Below, piece after piece: positions 36,901 to 46,160 of a DNA stretch of 64,000 bases. Numbering within the stretch: position 1 is the stretch's first letter; each line of letters starts with the position of its first letter. Position numbers and translations under genes: made by a program. The stretch covers positions 1-64,000 of the forward strand of contig JANQMF010000036.1 of assembly GCA_028280225.1 (NCBI GenBank), given 5' to 3'. The notes under the pieces were generated by a model that was not told where the DNA came from, did not search any database, and worked only from the letters and a program-made list of their open reading frames with translations. The DNA is from Pseudomonadales bacterium (GTDB lineage Bacteria > Pseudomonadota > Gammaproteobacteria > Pseudomonadales > Azotimanducaceae).

Positions 36901-39900
36901 TGCGGGACCTGTTTTTTACCGTTCATTTTCAGCCTTTCAGCGTAGGCTATCTGGAAGAGAAGATACTGCCGGATTTGCTCGAACACTATGGTATTGAGAG
37001 AAGTCACTTACCGGCCATCAGCGAAAATCTGGCTGCAGGTATAGAGGCCTGCCGGCTCTTGCGGCCCCGGCAGGAAGTGAGTATTCGCGACGTTCAATCC
37101 ATCTTGCATACCTGTGTGGTCATAGACCCTGACTTCAAAAACAGCAAAAGCTTGCTCTACCAGGGCTGGGTGAGAGCTGTCTTTGCCGGATTCAGCACAA
37201 GTGAATGTCAAGCCTTAATGACCTGGTATCAGCAGCGCTACTTCCAAAAATACGATCTGGTGGTTAACCCTTTGCACAAAGTACTTCCTTTTGACAAACA
37301 AACATCAACAGTGCTGGAAGATCTGCAAAAACAAATTACAGTGACATCTTTGACCCGGGATTATGTAAAACTGGTGGTCGCTTGTTTAGGAGACATTGAC
37401 TACTTTGTCAAAAGAAAAAAGAAAAACAACAACGCCTTAACCGGCAAAGTGATGACAATCTTCGAGGGCCCCTCGGGAATTGGCAAGGATTTAGTTCTGC
37501 CCAAAGTTTTGGAGAGTTCCGGTTATTCACCCATTAACAAGATGTCTGATTCTCCAGGTGATGGAAAATTCTATGTTCACATCACAGCCAGTACCCTGGA
37601 AAAACTGAAAGAGGTTATTGAGAACGCCAGGATAGGTGGCTATGTGGTGATTGTTTCCGAGATCAATCTGCTGCCCAGCGCGGAACTGGAAGGGGCCCTG
37701 AATGATATTCTGGCAGGGGACGTAAACCCCGGTTTTTATCTGTTTATTACGATGAACAGTAGCCATTTATCCGGACGTCAGTCATTGTCCCGGGCATTTA
37801 TGAACCGGGGTGTGGTTTGTCAACTGCGTGGCTATAACCGGCATGAGCTACTGCAGATTCTGCAAGACGATGAGTTTGGCAAACAGCTTAATCAGGTTGT
37901 AAGGAACTGTTTGGTGAACTTACATCAAGCAATTGTCAGGTATTTACAGGAGAATCCGGCAGCTTCCAAACCCACCTTAAGAGATTTGTTACGGTGTGCA
38001 AAATTAGTTGTCAACAAGGGTGTTGGCAGGGCTAAATCCGGGGCTTTACAGAATACAGTTGTGCCGTTAGCGAGGGAGTTGTATCGGCTGTATCTGTTAA
38101 TTGGTGGTGTTAAGAAACTGGAGGTAGCAAAAACAAGCGATGTGATCAATTCCGGCGAACTGGATTCTTTGCCGGCATTGTCACATTTGGTTCAGTTGTA
38201 TAGTTATGGCCACTGCCGAGCGGTTAGAAGAAGTAAAAATATGTCTGCCATTGGTGGGTATGACCGGCGCCAAGGTGTATTGGTACAGGCGGATAACCGA
38301 AATTCTGAGGGGTTGGCGACCCGCTTGCAGGGACACATTGCACAATATGAACCATATTTGCCTTTCTCAAACAACCCTTATCAAACTCTGTTATTGCGGG
38401 CCTGGTGGTTGGCTGAGCAGAAGCCGGATCTTGCCAGCCGGTACCTGCAGCTTAATTCAAATTGGCAATTTCAGGATTATGGTCCTGTACGGGAGCAAAC
38501 TGAAGAGAAAGATAGTGAAAAGGAAGACATAAAGGACGATACCAAGAACGATAAGAAGTTGGACGAGAAAAAGACAAAGACGGATAACAACAAATCCGAG
38601 GCCTGTCACAAAATCTACGGCGACCTGCTTTGTGGCCTTTTACTCAGTGTAAGGCCAAAAGATACTCTGTCTAAGCTGATGAACACCAATAACCTGAAGG
38701 ACCGATCGGCTGCTTGGGTAAGCTGCCTGAGGCAAGTCCATCTTACATATCATGTCTTTCAGGCTGTGAGTAAAGATCTTAAAAAACTCGCTGGCGGCCC
38801 AGTCCGAGAAGCTCTGATGTTGGCTTTTTTAAACCGTTGGGCACAACTTACCCACGCATATTTCGAACAGTATATGTGGAATCGAGATAAGGGCAAACAG
38901 CAGAGCCCCAGATATTCGGCCCTGATCCAACAGTATCAATACGCGGTTAAATTAGTTCAAAAAGCACCGCTAAATGCTTGGACCAAGCGCGGTATAGAAG
39001 GGTTTGTGTACATACTGTCTGAACAACTGCAAGACATGGCGCCGCAGGACTACCTGAGTTGGTGGCGACATTTCAGTTCCAGTTCGAAAGAGGCGATTAA
39101 GGAAAAAGTTACGCTTCTGGACGAACATGGGCAGGTCATAAGGTTGTGGTTGGGTATGCAGTTTGACGACGTTCAGGAGATCCATCTCAGAAAAACGCTG
39201 ATCCTTGATGGTAGCGTTTTTGAAAACGAAGAAGCACAGGCCCGGGTACAGGCCTTTGTAAGGCTACTGACACAGGGGCGCTGTGCACGGATAGTGTGGC
39301 AGCCGAATCACCCACGGAGTTTAGCTGCGGGCATGCGTTATGTGGGAGAAAGCCGCGAATTTTTGGTGTTCTCCGAAGGTAGTCCCGAGTGGTGTGTCAA
39401 TTTGTTAATTGCTACTGCCACGGCCCGCTGGGCGTATCGGTTGCCTCATCAAACTGACCGATTTGGCCGCGAACTCACCGAAACCCTGTACTACCTTATA
39501 TACAAGCGACAATTACTCCAAAGCTTTCCTGGTTTTTGGTGGCCACAAGAAATGCTGAATCGGAAGAACGAGAAGTATAAGGCTAGCTACGGCGACCCTG
39601 ATGTAATCGGCAAAGCGACCTTGTGCCGTTACTGGCAGCGAGCGGTGAATAACATCAATACGGTTAATCCAACGAATTATTCCGCCGTGCCAACAGACAT
39701 TCTGACCTATTGGCTTATTAAATCAATGGATACAGTCACAGGGGCGCAGATGCGTCAGCATGTACAAAACAGAAGTTTGGAGGATGTCATCCATGCCCTG
39801 TTGACCGGTTGGGTGTTCGATTATCTAAGTGACGATGAGTTGATAGAAGCATCTTCCGCTTTCTGGTGGCCCGATCTGATAGAGGCTATCGAAACAGTTG

Positions 39901-42515
39901 TCTTGGCCAAAAAGAATTTGGGCAAACTTAAGAAGCGGGGTCATCTTAATCCACAACAGATCGTCAGTGCGATCAGGGAGATAACGGCATCCGTAGAATT
40001 AGTCCTTAAACGATTATATAAAAACAAACCAACACAATTGACAAGTTTGAGGCCTGATGGATCGGGACTATTTAACAGTAACTCCGGCATACCGAAGCTA
40101 GTAGCATATAGTATCAGTCGCAATATTAAATATCTTGCCACCGGAATTATTGACCATTGTGATGAGTATGGCGTACCTGGCAAAGCTAGAACGCTCACTT
40201 TAGACGACTATGTTTCTGCTGCTGATCTGGACACAATGGTTAGTGTAGGTCGTATCGTAGCGCACCCACGAGCTAGAACCAATACAGGGGCCTTCTTTCA
40301 ACTGATGGCCCCACTGGGGAGTGCTATCCGAATATCTCCTGATGAGAAAAGTAAAACGCATGACATAAGTGAGACAATCGGTTCAGATGGTTTGATCGAC
40401 CTAATTACACAAGATGCGTTCGAACCTTTACCTTACGAGGTCCTGCGTCCCAAAGTTCGTTCATCGGCTATACCCGACATAAAGGCTTGTAATCACAAGC
40501 AGTCTTTCAAGATCGATACCAATACTAAGTTGGGCTCTGCACTGGATCATATCGTGTCGAATGTCCTGCCTGGCAACAAAACAAAGTTGAGCGAAGAAGA
40601 TATTGATAAGATTAGAGATTTGGAGCGGTGGATTTCACGAGAAGGCACTTATTCGAACAGCAGCAGCACAGCCGCAGATTGGAAGCGTTGGCAGAGTACT
40701 TACAAGACACACAACCTGCATATGCTTAACTTTTGCTTGAGTATCGGCTTTGAAGGCGTGTGTTATGAGTTCAACAGTATACTGTTTGCCATCCTCTGGA
40801 GTTTAAAACGTTACAACAACGCTATGCGTATGGTCAGTGTGTTCAAGGTTCAGGCTGGGCAAGTGTATTCGAACTACGGCCATATCGTGGTGGACATCTA
40901 TATCGAGGGTCGGTGGGTCCGGTTTGATGCTACTCCGCAAGGTGCATCAACAGTTGATTATGTTGAAACCGGCGAGTTCATTAAATTTCAGTCTCCGGCT
41001 TATCCCTATGCCCCGCCGGACCGGAAAAACCCCTGGTATACGCCGGAAAAGAATGCTGAGGTCCAAAATGCCATTAAAGCGCGTTTTCCGCAATTGTTTC
41101 ATCGGCGTGGCAACAGTGGTGGGGTGCACTTTGCCTGGTCCGGTCACCGGCTGAACTGTAAGCAATTGGTGAAAGGCAAACCACCCTTTGAAGTACCAAA
41201 TATTGTGACTGTCCTACAGCCCCAGCATTTGGTGATCAAAACCCATAAGCTTGTCCATTTCTTGGTGGGGTATCAGAATATTCTGAATGGATATGCAGGT
41301 GGCAGGTTTTTCCTGGCACATGCAATAAACCATTTGTTTGCACAGCTTTTCCGCCTCGGTTTTACTTTGAGTGTGAAAACCAACAGCGATTTTATTAAGG
41401 TGCAAAATATCGATCATCTAAGACATCTGGCTTATGCGGGTAATATATGCGAAGTACCCGAGGGTCAGTTACAGCAACTGCGTGATACCAAACGTTTCGA
41501 TGAGCCTTACCTGATGATCGATGCGGGTTTTATGGACAATTTTGTCAAGGCTTTCCATTCGTTCTACAAGGATGATCAAAACCAGCCTGCGTTAGGACTG
41601 GAAGAGACGATTGTGGCGAGAGTCATCGATAAAGGTGAAAAAGAATCAAAAAGAATAGGTATCATCGATGGGCCGTCGGCAAGAATTGTGTTAAACCGAA
41701 ATGGCCGGATAGTGAACAACACCTTTCAGCGGATGCAAGCTACTGGAATATTGCGCAATTTGACAGTTGTCTATCATTTCAGGGATGAGGTGCCCGTTCC
41801 CAAGGAGGCTTTTCAATCCATACCCTTGTTGGAGGGTTTCGGAATACACAGCTACGGCGGCATCGAAGCTTTGGACTTTTTTGAGATTTTAGAGGCGACC
41901 TCTCTTTACAGTTTGACCATTCACAGCGGATATAAAACGTTAGATAAACTGAATCTCTTTCTGCGGACGGCATCACAGCTATACGCCTTGTGTATCTCCG
42001 GCTTATACGATCAAGTACTTAAGCCACCCTTGGTGATTCCTCCCAACATCAAATATCTATCTGTTGATACAACGGAAAATATTGACTTTCGGTATAATCA
42101 GATAACCACTTTGGAAGTGGCAAAAGGAGAATTTCGAGAGATACTATTAACTAAGGCAACATTCCCCGAGCTTGTGACGTTGTCGCTGAATTGCGTTCGA
42201 TTCCCCGGCGCTCTGGATATCGACCTTTGGGAAGCCTTTAAGGCCCGTTGCCCAAAACTTATTCGATTCTGCCTGCTTGACGGTACGGATCCGGATCCTG
42301 AAACCAATAAGCGTGATGACCTGGTGACTAATAAGCATTATGAGTTTACGGGTATTACTCACGTTGAGTATTGTCGTTTATCTAGTGATCCAGTGGTAAT
42401 CAAGGCAAACCAAAACAAAAATCAACGGGAGAAAAACCTGCAGAACAATCTTGCGTTTCTGGAAGAACATAATTTTCCCGACGCATTTCAGGTGAGGGCA
42501 ATAGCAAAATGGTAA
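33906..42515 (+). CDS. giant AAA+/transglutaminase-like/LRR-like protein, copy 2
   Basis: This tandem paralogue of the preceding gene has 2,869 residues and aligns with it from start to end. AAA+ module 1 has GPTGTGKS at 868-875 and LALDEAN with Asp943. Module 2 has GPSGIGKD at 1188-1195 and VIVSEINLLPSAELEGALN with Glu1252, again with Ser in place of the Walker B Asp. The transglutaminase-like triad is Cys2286, His2326 and Asp2341 (GVCYEF, YGHIVV, RFDATP). The C-terminal LRR-like part ends HNFPDAFQVRAIAKW. Extra length lies in Lys/Asp/Glu-rich linkers, for example about residues 1535-1565. The start is GTG, aligned with the ATG of copy 1. Core motifs are kept while linkers differ, so both copies appear to be under selection. 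Confidence 0.82.
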   Translation: MATLQNLLENQFTLCIAHNSAQITRVASDMLQGMKNKKQPCCVLNFNASHQWDDALQSMQPHQDKIQITDGPLLKLLLSTEGDRTLVIDCHDSQAELVESLNSVFDANPYLQISPTERRDLDLNKANIVLLATGKDIRCGKFSEAFYSRLSHVVLNVGDFSKSSPSQVYWPEEKNSSKTKYQPQSSDVGADLGYDMDWQTPLFGKFIPNNSNWSIESGQLKKIATEKQPVRCVLFNVPTPLPKDLRYFIDSAKSQIMTVYGEPLDLRQVTFVDGGHKGYKNKPKAAAYQHTPKQSFFPVNSVTVEALLQTVYLDNNGHLQSKPGLLAKEFKPALLISSHLSRSQWHRLCAVVEKNPLHIGRHVNWPKDYLGNPPKEGVTLSETKVLLWKDQNIESIQQLRKDSNQTVVFYCQDLGLGTRLLQDCAQKMGTKISWMYTVNEDKDDGRLLFRYAAERATDMPSDQVQDRDEDDKDEVKEGPVDDKDDEKSNIDYSTNIWVPQRFKRVEGPLLGQLLAEDNKDILLLKAADLAPGLLEHLEIVLHQGQVLVEGELRPVKRRLWLLFENNVTHPVLQHAPSSYRLQIDKPGEVYQDLLIRSGQKSVRSQPANIPFKVLLDLVSHFNEQVPKYTRLKIPVHLSWQRIKALHRALSDQKDTQDIHDVVDSLIWGHFYGQDPEVRAYARVMLRVNLSPTTGQHEVDIGVMAQVLKTCRDLTIFEDVFWRLLCSLNAACLQTLKLDRAPFRGEGLEHARQYLRAMLSHYNGVDFGGQKRVLSNQKKDNKRDELKDKGAAPVFSLSAICYQYALTFGVARWPNTREQGLENTKKTNNTHAPNDRLHIRTSNPVTPWVQQAEEALRLIHHYRTVALLGPTGTGKSYFLRHLKKFANTGKKLKNKGKNPIDLQLFGPLNISPQTHTDSPDFEVVVKKWLNHKSGHDAWAVLALDEANLRDQRLWNVWRDISQDTPIVWWQGERRNLGAGHKIVVTGNPPDYVGRLQGRVMRDLFFTVHFQPFSVGYLEEKILPDLLEHYGIERSHLPAISENLAAGIEACRLLRPRQEVSIRDVQSILHTCVVIDPDFKNSKSLLYQGWVRAVFAGFSTSECQALMTWYQQRYFQKYDLVVNPLHKVLPFDKQTSTVLEDLQKQITVTSLTRDYVKLVVACLGDIDYFVKRKKKNNNALTGKVMTIFEGPSGIGKDLVLPKVLESSGYSPINKMSDSPGDGKFYVHITASTLEKLKEVIENARIGGYVVIVSEINLLPSAELEGALNDILAGDVNPGFYLFITMNSSHLSGRQSLSRAFMNRGVVCQLRGYNRHELLQILQDDEFGKQLNQVVRNCLVNLHQAIVRYLQENPAASKPTLRDLLRCAKLVVNKGVGRAKSGALQNTVVPLARELYRLYLLIGGVKKLEVAKTSDVINSGELDSLPALSHLVQLYSYGHCRAVRRSKNMSAIGGYDRRQGVLVQADNRNSEGLATRLQGHIAQYEPYLPFSNNPYQTLLLRAWWLAEQKPDLASRYLQLNSNWQFQDYGPVREQTEEKDSEKEDIKDDTKNDKKLDEKKTKTDNNKSEACHKIYGDLLCGLLLSVRPKDTLSKLMNTNNLKDRSAAWVSCLRQVHLTYHVFQAVSKDLKKLAGGPVREALMLAFLNRWAQLTHAYFEQYMWNRDKGKQQSPRYSALIQQYQYAVKLVQKAPLNAWTKRGIEGFVYILSEQLQDMAPQDYLSWWRHFSSSSKEAIKEKVTLLDEHGQVIRLWLGMQFDDVQEIHLRKTLILDGSVFENEEAQARVQAFVRLLTQGRCARIVWQPNHPRSLAAGMRYVGESREFLVFSEGSPEWCVNLLIATATARWAYRLPHQTDRFGRELTETLYYLIYKRQLLQSFPGFWWPQEMLNRKNEKYKASYGDPDVIGKATLCRYWQRAVNNINTVNPTNYSAVPTDILTYWLIKSMDTVTGAQMRQHVQNRSLEDVIHALLTGWVFDYLSDDELIEASSAFWWPDLIEAIETVVLAKKNLGKLKKRGHLNPQQIVSAIREITASVELVLKRLYKNKPTQLTSLRPDGSGLFNSNSGIPKLVAYSISRNIKYLATGIIDHCDEYGVPGKARTLTLDDYVSAADLDTMVSVGRIVAHPRARTNTGAFFQLMAPLGSAIRISPDEKSKTHDISETIGSDGLIDLITQDAFEPLPYEVLRPKVRSSAIPDIKACNHKQSFKIDTNTKLGSALDHIVSNVLPGNKTKLSEEDIDKIRDLERWISREGTYSNSSSTAADWKRWQSTYKTHNLHMLNFCLSIGFEGVCYEFNSILFAILWSLKRYNNAMRMVSVFKVQAGQVYSNYGHIVVDIYIEGRWVRFDATPQGASTVDYVETGEFIKFQSPAYPYAPPDRKNPWYTPEKNAEVQNAIKARFPQLFHRRGNSGGVHFAWSGHRLNCKQLVKGKPPFEVPNIVTVLQPQHLVIKTHKLVHFLVGYQNILNGYAGGRFFLAHAINHLFAQLFRLGFTLSVKTNSDFIKVQNIDHLRHLAYAGNICEVPEGQLQQLRDTKRFDEPYLMIDAGFMDNFVKAFHSFYKDDQNQPALGLEETIVARVIDKGEKESKRIGIIDGPSARIVLNRNGRIVNNTFQRMQATGILRNLTVVYHFRDEVPVPKEAFQSIPLLEGFGIHSYGGIEALDFFEILEATSLYSLTIHSGYKTLDKLNLFLRTASQLYALCISGLYDQVLKPPLVIPPNIKYLSVDTTENIDFRYNQITTLEVAKGEFREILLTKATFPELVTLSLNCVRFPGALDIDLWEAFKARCPKLIRFCLLDGTDPDPETNKRDDLVTNKHYEFTGITHVEYCRLSSDPVVIKANQNKNQREKNLQNNLAFLEEHNFPDAFQVRAIAKW

Positions 42516-42885
42516 GCGTTGCTGAATCTATAGACTAACAGATAGTGTTCGAGCTATGTAAATCAGTGGAACCGCCTGAATAGGTACAAGGGTTCTCCCG
42601 TGCCGAAAACTCTGCCCGATTTTGGGACATAACGGGAAGATCCAGCGACCAGGTTAGTACTTACATGCTCCATAGTGAAGTCGATTAATACATCGGAGCG
42701 GGGGCACTATCTTGATCAGAGCAACCTTTCGGCCTTGAGCGATTTTGAAAAAACAAGCGGTGGTAGAATCAGTACTTACCCGCCCGGTTTTACTAGTGCT
42801 TGTCGCAAATACATACTTGCTGATTGAAATCCTGTTTCTTATCAGAAACAATCAACAGACTTTAATATCACAAGGATGTAGATAA
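42516..42885. other. gap after the giant genes
   Basis: No gene is evident in these 370 bases. A hairpin GTTTC-TTATCA-GAAAC, flanked by GATTG and CAATC, lies near 42820-42853 and may end transcription or be part of the leader of the small ORF that follows. The base composition is AT-richer than the flanking core genome. Confidence 0.4.
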
Positions 42886-43086
42886 GTGAAAGCCGTTCGC
42901 ACTGTGCTGCTGTTCGCCGCCATACCCATACATTTTCAAACAGTCCATGCCGGATTGATTGCAAAGTTTGCATTTGAAGGGATACGAATGAGGGTGTGGT
43001 GCAGAACTACCGACAATTACACAACCGGAATATCCGGCCTGGCTGCGGCTTCTGGGTGCCTTCACAAAGAAACGATTCCAAAATAA
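42886..43086 (+). CDS. small ORF with signal-peptide-like start, possibly truncated
   Basis: The frame encodes 66 residues. The first 22 (MKAVRTVLLFAAIPIHFQTVHA) look like a Sec signal peptide with an AxA-like cut site. The next residues, GLIAKFAFEG, resemble the first strand of secreted LamG-type proteins (lva-ysFeGn), but the similarity ends at once. AAGGA lies nine bases before the GTG. It may be the 5' stump of a larger secreted protein gene or a chance ORF. I do not recognise the rest. Confidence 0.3.
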   Translation: MKAVRTVLLFAAIPIHFQTVHAGLIAKFAFEGIRMRVWCRTTDNYTTGISGLAAASGCLHKETIPK

Positions 43087-43126
43087 ACTCGACATAAAGT
43101 AGTTAGAACATAGTTTTCTTATAAAT

Positions 43127-46100
43127 ATGTTATCAAGGCACATCGAAGGTGAAAAACCATCCTGCCAGGTGATGGTCAGTAGTACGATGAATGACCTTCC
43201 TGATCATCGTGAGCGCGCGAAAGATGCCATTATTCGAGCCGGTTGTATGCCGGTGATGATGGAGCATTCAACCGCTGAACCTCAAACTGATGCAATAGAC
43301 TTTTCGCTGCGCAAGGTGGAGCAGGCGGAGATATATGTAGGCGTGTTTGCTCTTCGATATGGTTATATCCCAGAAGATCAACAGCGTAATCCTGATAATC
43401 TCTCTATTACGGAACTGGAGTATCGTCACGCAAAGCGTCTGGGAAAGAAGGTCCTGATTTTTATTGCCAGTGATTCACACTCCTTTTTGCCTGGCCAAAT
43501 CGACCAGGAACCTTTAGCGCTTGAGAAGCGTCAGGCACTGTACCGGTTGTTAACCACTGATGAGATTGTTGGGTTTTTTAACAATCCGGATGACCTTGGA
43601 TCAAAGGTCTACCAGGCTATTATCGAACAGCAAGCGAAACAGCCAAAAGAGGCACCAAATGCTACAGCGTTTTTCAGTGCCAAAAAAAGTATTCGTATTC
43701 CCCCGGAACTTTGGGCGGTGCCCGCATATACGCTTACGAACGCCTTTATAGGGCGAAGTTCTGAATTAGACAAGTTAGATATCTGGGCTGATTCCGACGA
43801 TTCGATACTTGTGGTTGAAGGTATCGGTGGGCTTGGTAAAAGTGCTCTTACCTGGGAATGGCTCAACTCAAGAGCCGAGCATAAAATCTCCGATTTATAT
43901 GGCAGACTTTGGTGGAGTTTTTATGAACAAACTTCTCTGGCGGATTTTGCAAGACACGCCCTTGCATATCTGACGGAACGCGAAGTGGACGCCGTTAGCA
44001 ATGACTACAATAAAAATGCACGTGAACTCGTCATCGCACTGAATGAACGTCCTTCGCTGCTTGTGCTGGACGGCTTTGAACGATCGTTAACGGCCTATCA
44101 TCGTTGGGACAAGGCACAACAACGCGACGATCAGATAGAGACCCACATGCGTGGTTGCACAAACCCGGCTGATGCCTATCTACTGAAATGGCTGGCCAGC
44201 GCTACTCCCTCCAAGATCCTGATTAGTTCCCGCTTGTTTCCGTATGAGTTGGAAAATGTTGCGGATCGAAGTCCAATTCCCGGCGTTGCTAAACAGAATT
44301 TGGATGGCCTGTCTGAAGAAGATACGCTTCAATTTATCCGGCATCACAAAATAGAAGGGGATGCCAAAGAGATTCTTCGATTTGCGGATCGTTTTGGCAG
44401 GCACAGTCTCGTGCTAAAGCTTGTTTGTGGAATGATCAGTTTTTATCGCGCTGATCCCAAAAACTTTGATGCCTGGCTTGCGGATCCAAACTATGGCGGC
44501 TCACTTAGACTGAAAGATCTGGACCTTAAGCAAACAAAAACTCACATTCTGGAATTTGCACTAAGTGGTTTGAGCGATAAAACCAGGCAAGTGCTGCAAC
44601 GTATCGCCGTTCTTTCGGAAGACGTTGATTACGATACGATTAAGGTGCTGAATCCCTACATTCCCGAGGAAATGAATGCACCTATTCCAGTAACAGACTC
44701 TATCCGTTGGCAATACATTTGGAATGAGGACCACAAGCGTAAGGTGTTCCCGGAGCACGAAAAACGTTATCAGGCTGAGCTTAAGAAGTATGATCAATAC
44801 AAGATGGATCTTGGCAATGCTGTGCCCGATTTTGATGCGGCACTTGATGAGTTGTGTGAGCGTGGTCTTTTGCAATGGGATGTAGATACCAACCGTTATA
44901 ATATGCATCCGGTTGTACGAGGTTCAGCCAGCGACCAAATTGAAGAGCAGGATAGAAAACACGCGCTAAAGACGGCAAGAGATCACTTTGCGGCATTGCC
45001 CGAGGATGATCTTGAAAATGCAACGGACATTGCACAGATCTCCAATAGCATGAATATCTACTACTGCCTGATTGGTGAGGGGCTTTTTGAGGAAGGTGCT
45101 AAGCTTTACGAAGAAAAATTGTTCGGTGTCATTCGGCATCGTTTTTTCGCGTTTGACATTATTGTTGAGCACCTTGAACCTGTCCAACGATTTATTGATA
45201 GTGAATCCTCAGCCGGTGACATACAACGTCATGGCCGCTGGCTTTCAAACTCACTGGCAAAAGCCTATGACGAAATTGGCAAGTGCCGGGAAGCTGAAGA
45301 TACCATTCTAAAGTCATTAGAGTCTAACGTTGAGAATGAGAGATGGAACTGGGTGATTGATGACTTGTCGGTACTGTGGAACATATACGTTGGGGATGAT
45401 CGCCTGGCAGAACAAGCAAGATTGTCAGCGATATCATTGGAATTGAGTGAAGCATTGGGTGTTAAAGAAGAGGTGACTAATACCGCTCACCAATATTACT
45501 GCAGTGCTGTCGTTAGGGGACAATTTCGCGAGGCAGAATCAATTTCTAAAAGTTACGAACTCGAGAGCCAAACAGAAAGGCCAAATTTTATATTCTGGAC
45601 ATGGTTTAAAGATTGGATACAGGGTAAAGAAAACGATCAGACTTGGCAGAAGGGTTATGCGCTGGCTCAATCAACTGGAGATCTATGGCACCAGGAAATG
45701 TTCTTGCGCTGGTATGCGGTATGGGCGCTTGAACAAAGTCGCGGCCAGGAAGCGCTTGGATTCATTGACGAGGCGTTGGCGTTGGCCCACAAGATGGGTA
45801 AATTTTCGACCAGTCATGCCGTTAAGGCGTGGGCGTTAGCTAAAGTGAACAAAGCGGAAGATGCTGTTAAGGAATTGAATCTGATTGAAAATAACAAACC
45901 GGGCTATGCATCAGCAAGAGCGTGGCTTGAAATAGGGGAACGGGAGAAAGCAAAGCAAATTTGCCTGAATGCTTATGCAAAGGCCTGGGGTATTGGTGCC
46001 CCGTTCAGCGAGGTGTTTACATTGGGTCGTTCGCACAGGTTGCTCCTTAGGCTGGGTGAGAAGGTTCCGGAATTACCCAATACCGGAAATTCGCAGTTGC

Positions 46101-46159
46101 CGGAGGTTCCATTTGAAAAAGAGATCAGTGCAGCCATTGCGCGTATGAAGACCTCGTAG
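43127..46159 (+). CDS. DUF4062 / NB-ARC-like STAND ATPase with TPR repeats
   Basis: This 1,010-residue protein has an N-terminal DUF4062 domain (about residues 13-105: CQVMVSSTMNDLPDHRERAKDAI, EIYVGVFALRYGYIP, SITELEYRHAKRLGKKVLIFI). A STAND-type ATPase follows, with Walker A GIGGLGKS at 232-239, Walker B LLVLDGFERSL around Asp315, and ILISSRLFP as sensor region. A winged-helix segment comes next (HILEFALSGLSDKTRQVLQRIAVLSE), then TPR-like helices from about residue 600 to the end. DUF4062 with NB-ARC/NACHT and repeat domains is a frequent layout of bacterial NLR-like immune proteins, where the repeats sense and the N-terminal domain acts. Its place beside the giant genes supports a defence or conflict role, but no function is proved here. 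Confidence 0.85.
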   Translation: MLSRHIEGEKPSCQVMVSSTMNDLPDHRERAKDAIIRAGCMPVMMEHSTAEPQTDAIDFSLRKVEQAEIYVGVFALRYGYIPEDQQRNPDNLSITELEYRHAKRLGKKVLIFIASDSHSFLPGQIDQEPLALEKRQALYRLLTTDEIVGFFNNPDDLGSKVYQAIIEQQAKQPKEAPNATAFFSAKKSIRIPPELWAVPAYTLTNAFIGRSSELDKLDIWADSDDSILVVEGIGGLGKSALTWEWLNSRAEHKISDLYGRLWWSFYEQTSLADFARHALAYLTEREVDAVSNDYNKNARELVIALNERPSLLVLDGFERSLTAYHRWDKAQQRDDQIETHMRGCTNPADAYLLKWLASATPSKILISSRLFPYELENVADRSPIPGVAKQNLDGLSEEDTLQFIRHHKIEGDAKEILRFADRFGRHSLVLKLVCGMISFYRADPKNFDAWLADPNYGGSLRLKDLDLKQTKTHILEFALSGLSDKTRQVLQRIAVLSEDVDYDTIKVLNPYIPEEMNAPIPVTDSIRWQYIWNEDHKRKVFPEHEKRYQAELKKYDQYKMDLGNAVPDFDAALDELCERGLLQWDVDTNRYNMHPVVRGSASDQIEEQDRKHALKTARDHFAALPEDDLENATDIAQISNSMNIYYCLIGEGLFEEGAKLYEEKLFGVIRHRFFAFDIIVEHLEPVQRFIDSESSAGDIQRHGRWLSNSLAKAYDEIGKCREAEDTILKSLESNVENERWNWVIDDLSVLWNIYVGDDRLAEQARLSAISLELSEALGVKEEVTNTAHQYYCSAVVRGQFREAESISKSYELESQTERPNFIFWTWFKDWIQGKENDQTWQKGYALAQSTGDLWHQEMFLRWYAVWALEQSRGQEALGFIDEALALAHKMGKFSTSHAVKAWALAKVNKAEDAVKELNLIENNKPGYASARAWLEIGEREKAKQICLNAYAKAWGIGAPFSEVFTLGRSHRLLLRLGEKVPELPNTGNSQLPEVPFEKEISAAIARMKTS

Positions 46160-46160
46160 C

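Noticed and set aside
42868-43143. 91-codon minus-strand ORF opposite the small secreted ORF
   Set aside because: No ribosome binding site or recognisable domain; it ends inside the promoter region of the next gene.
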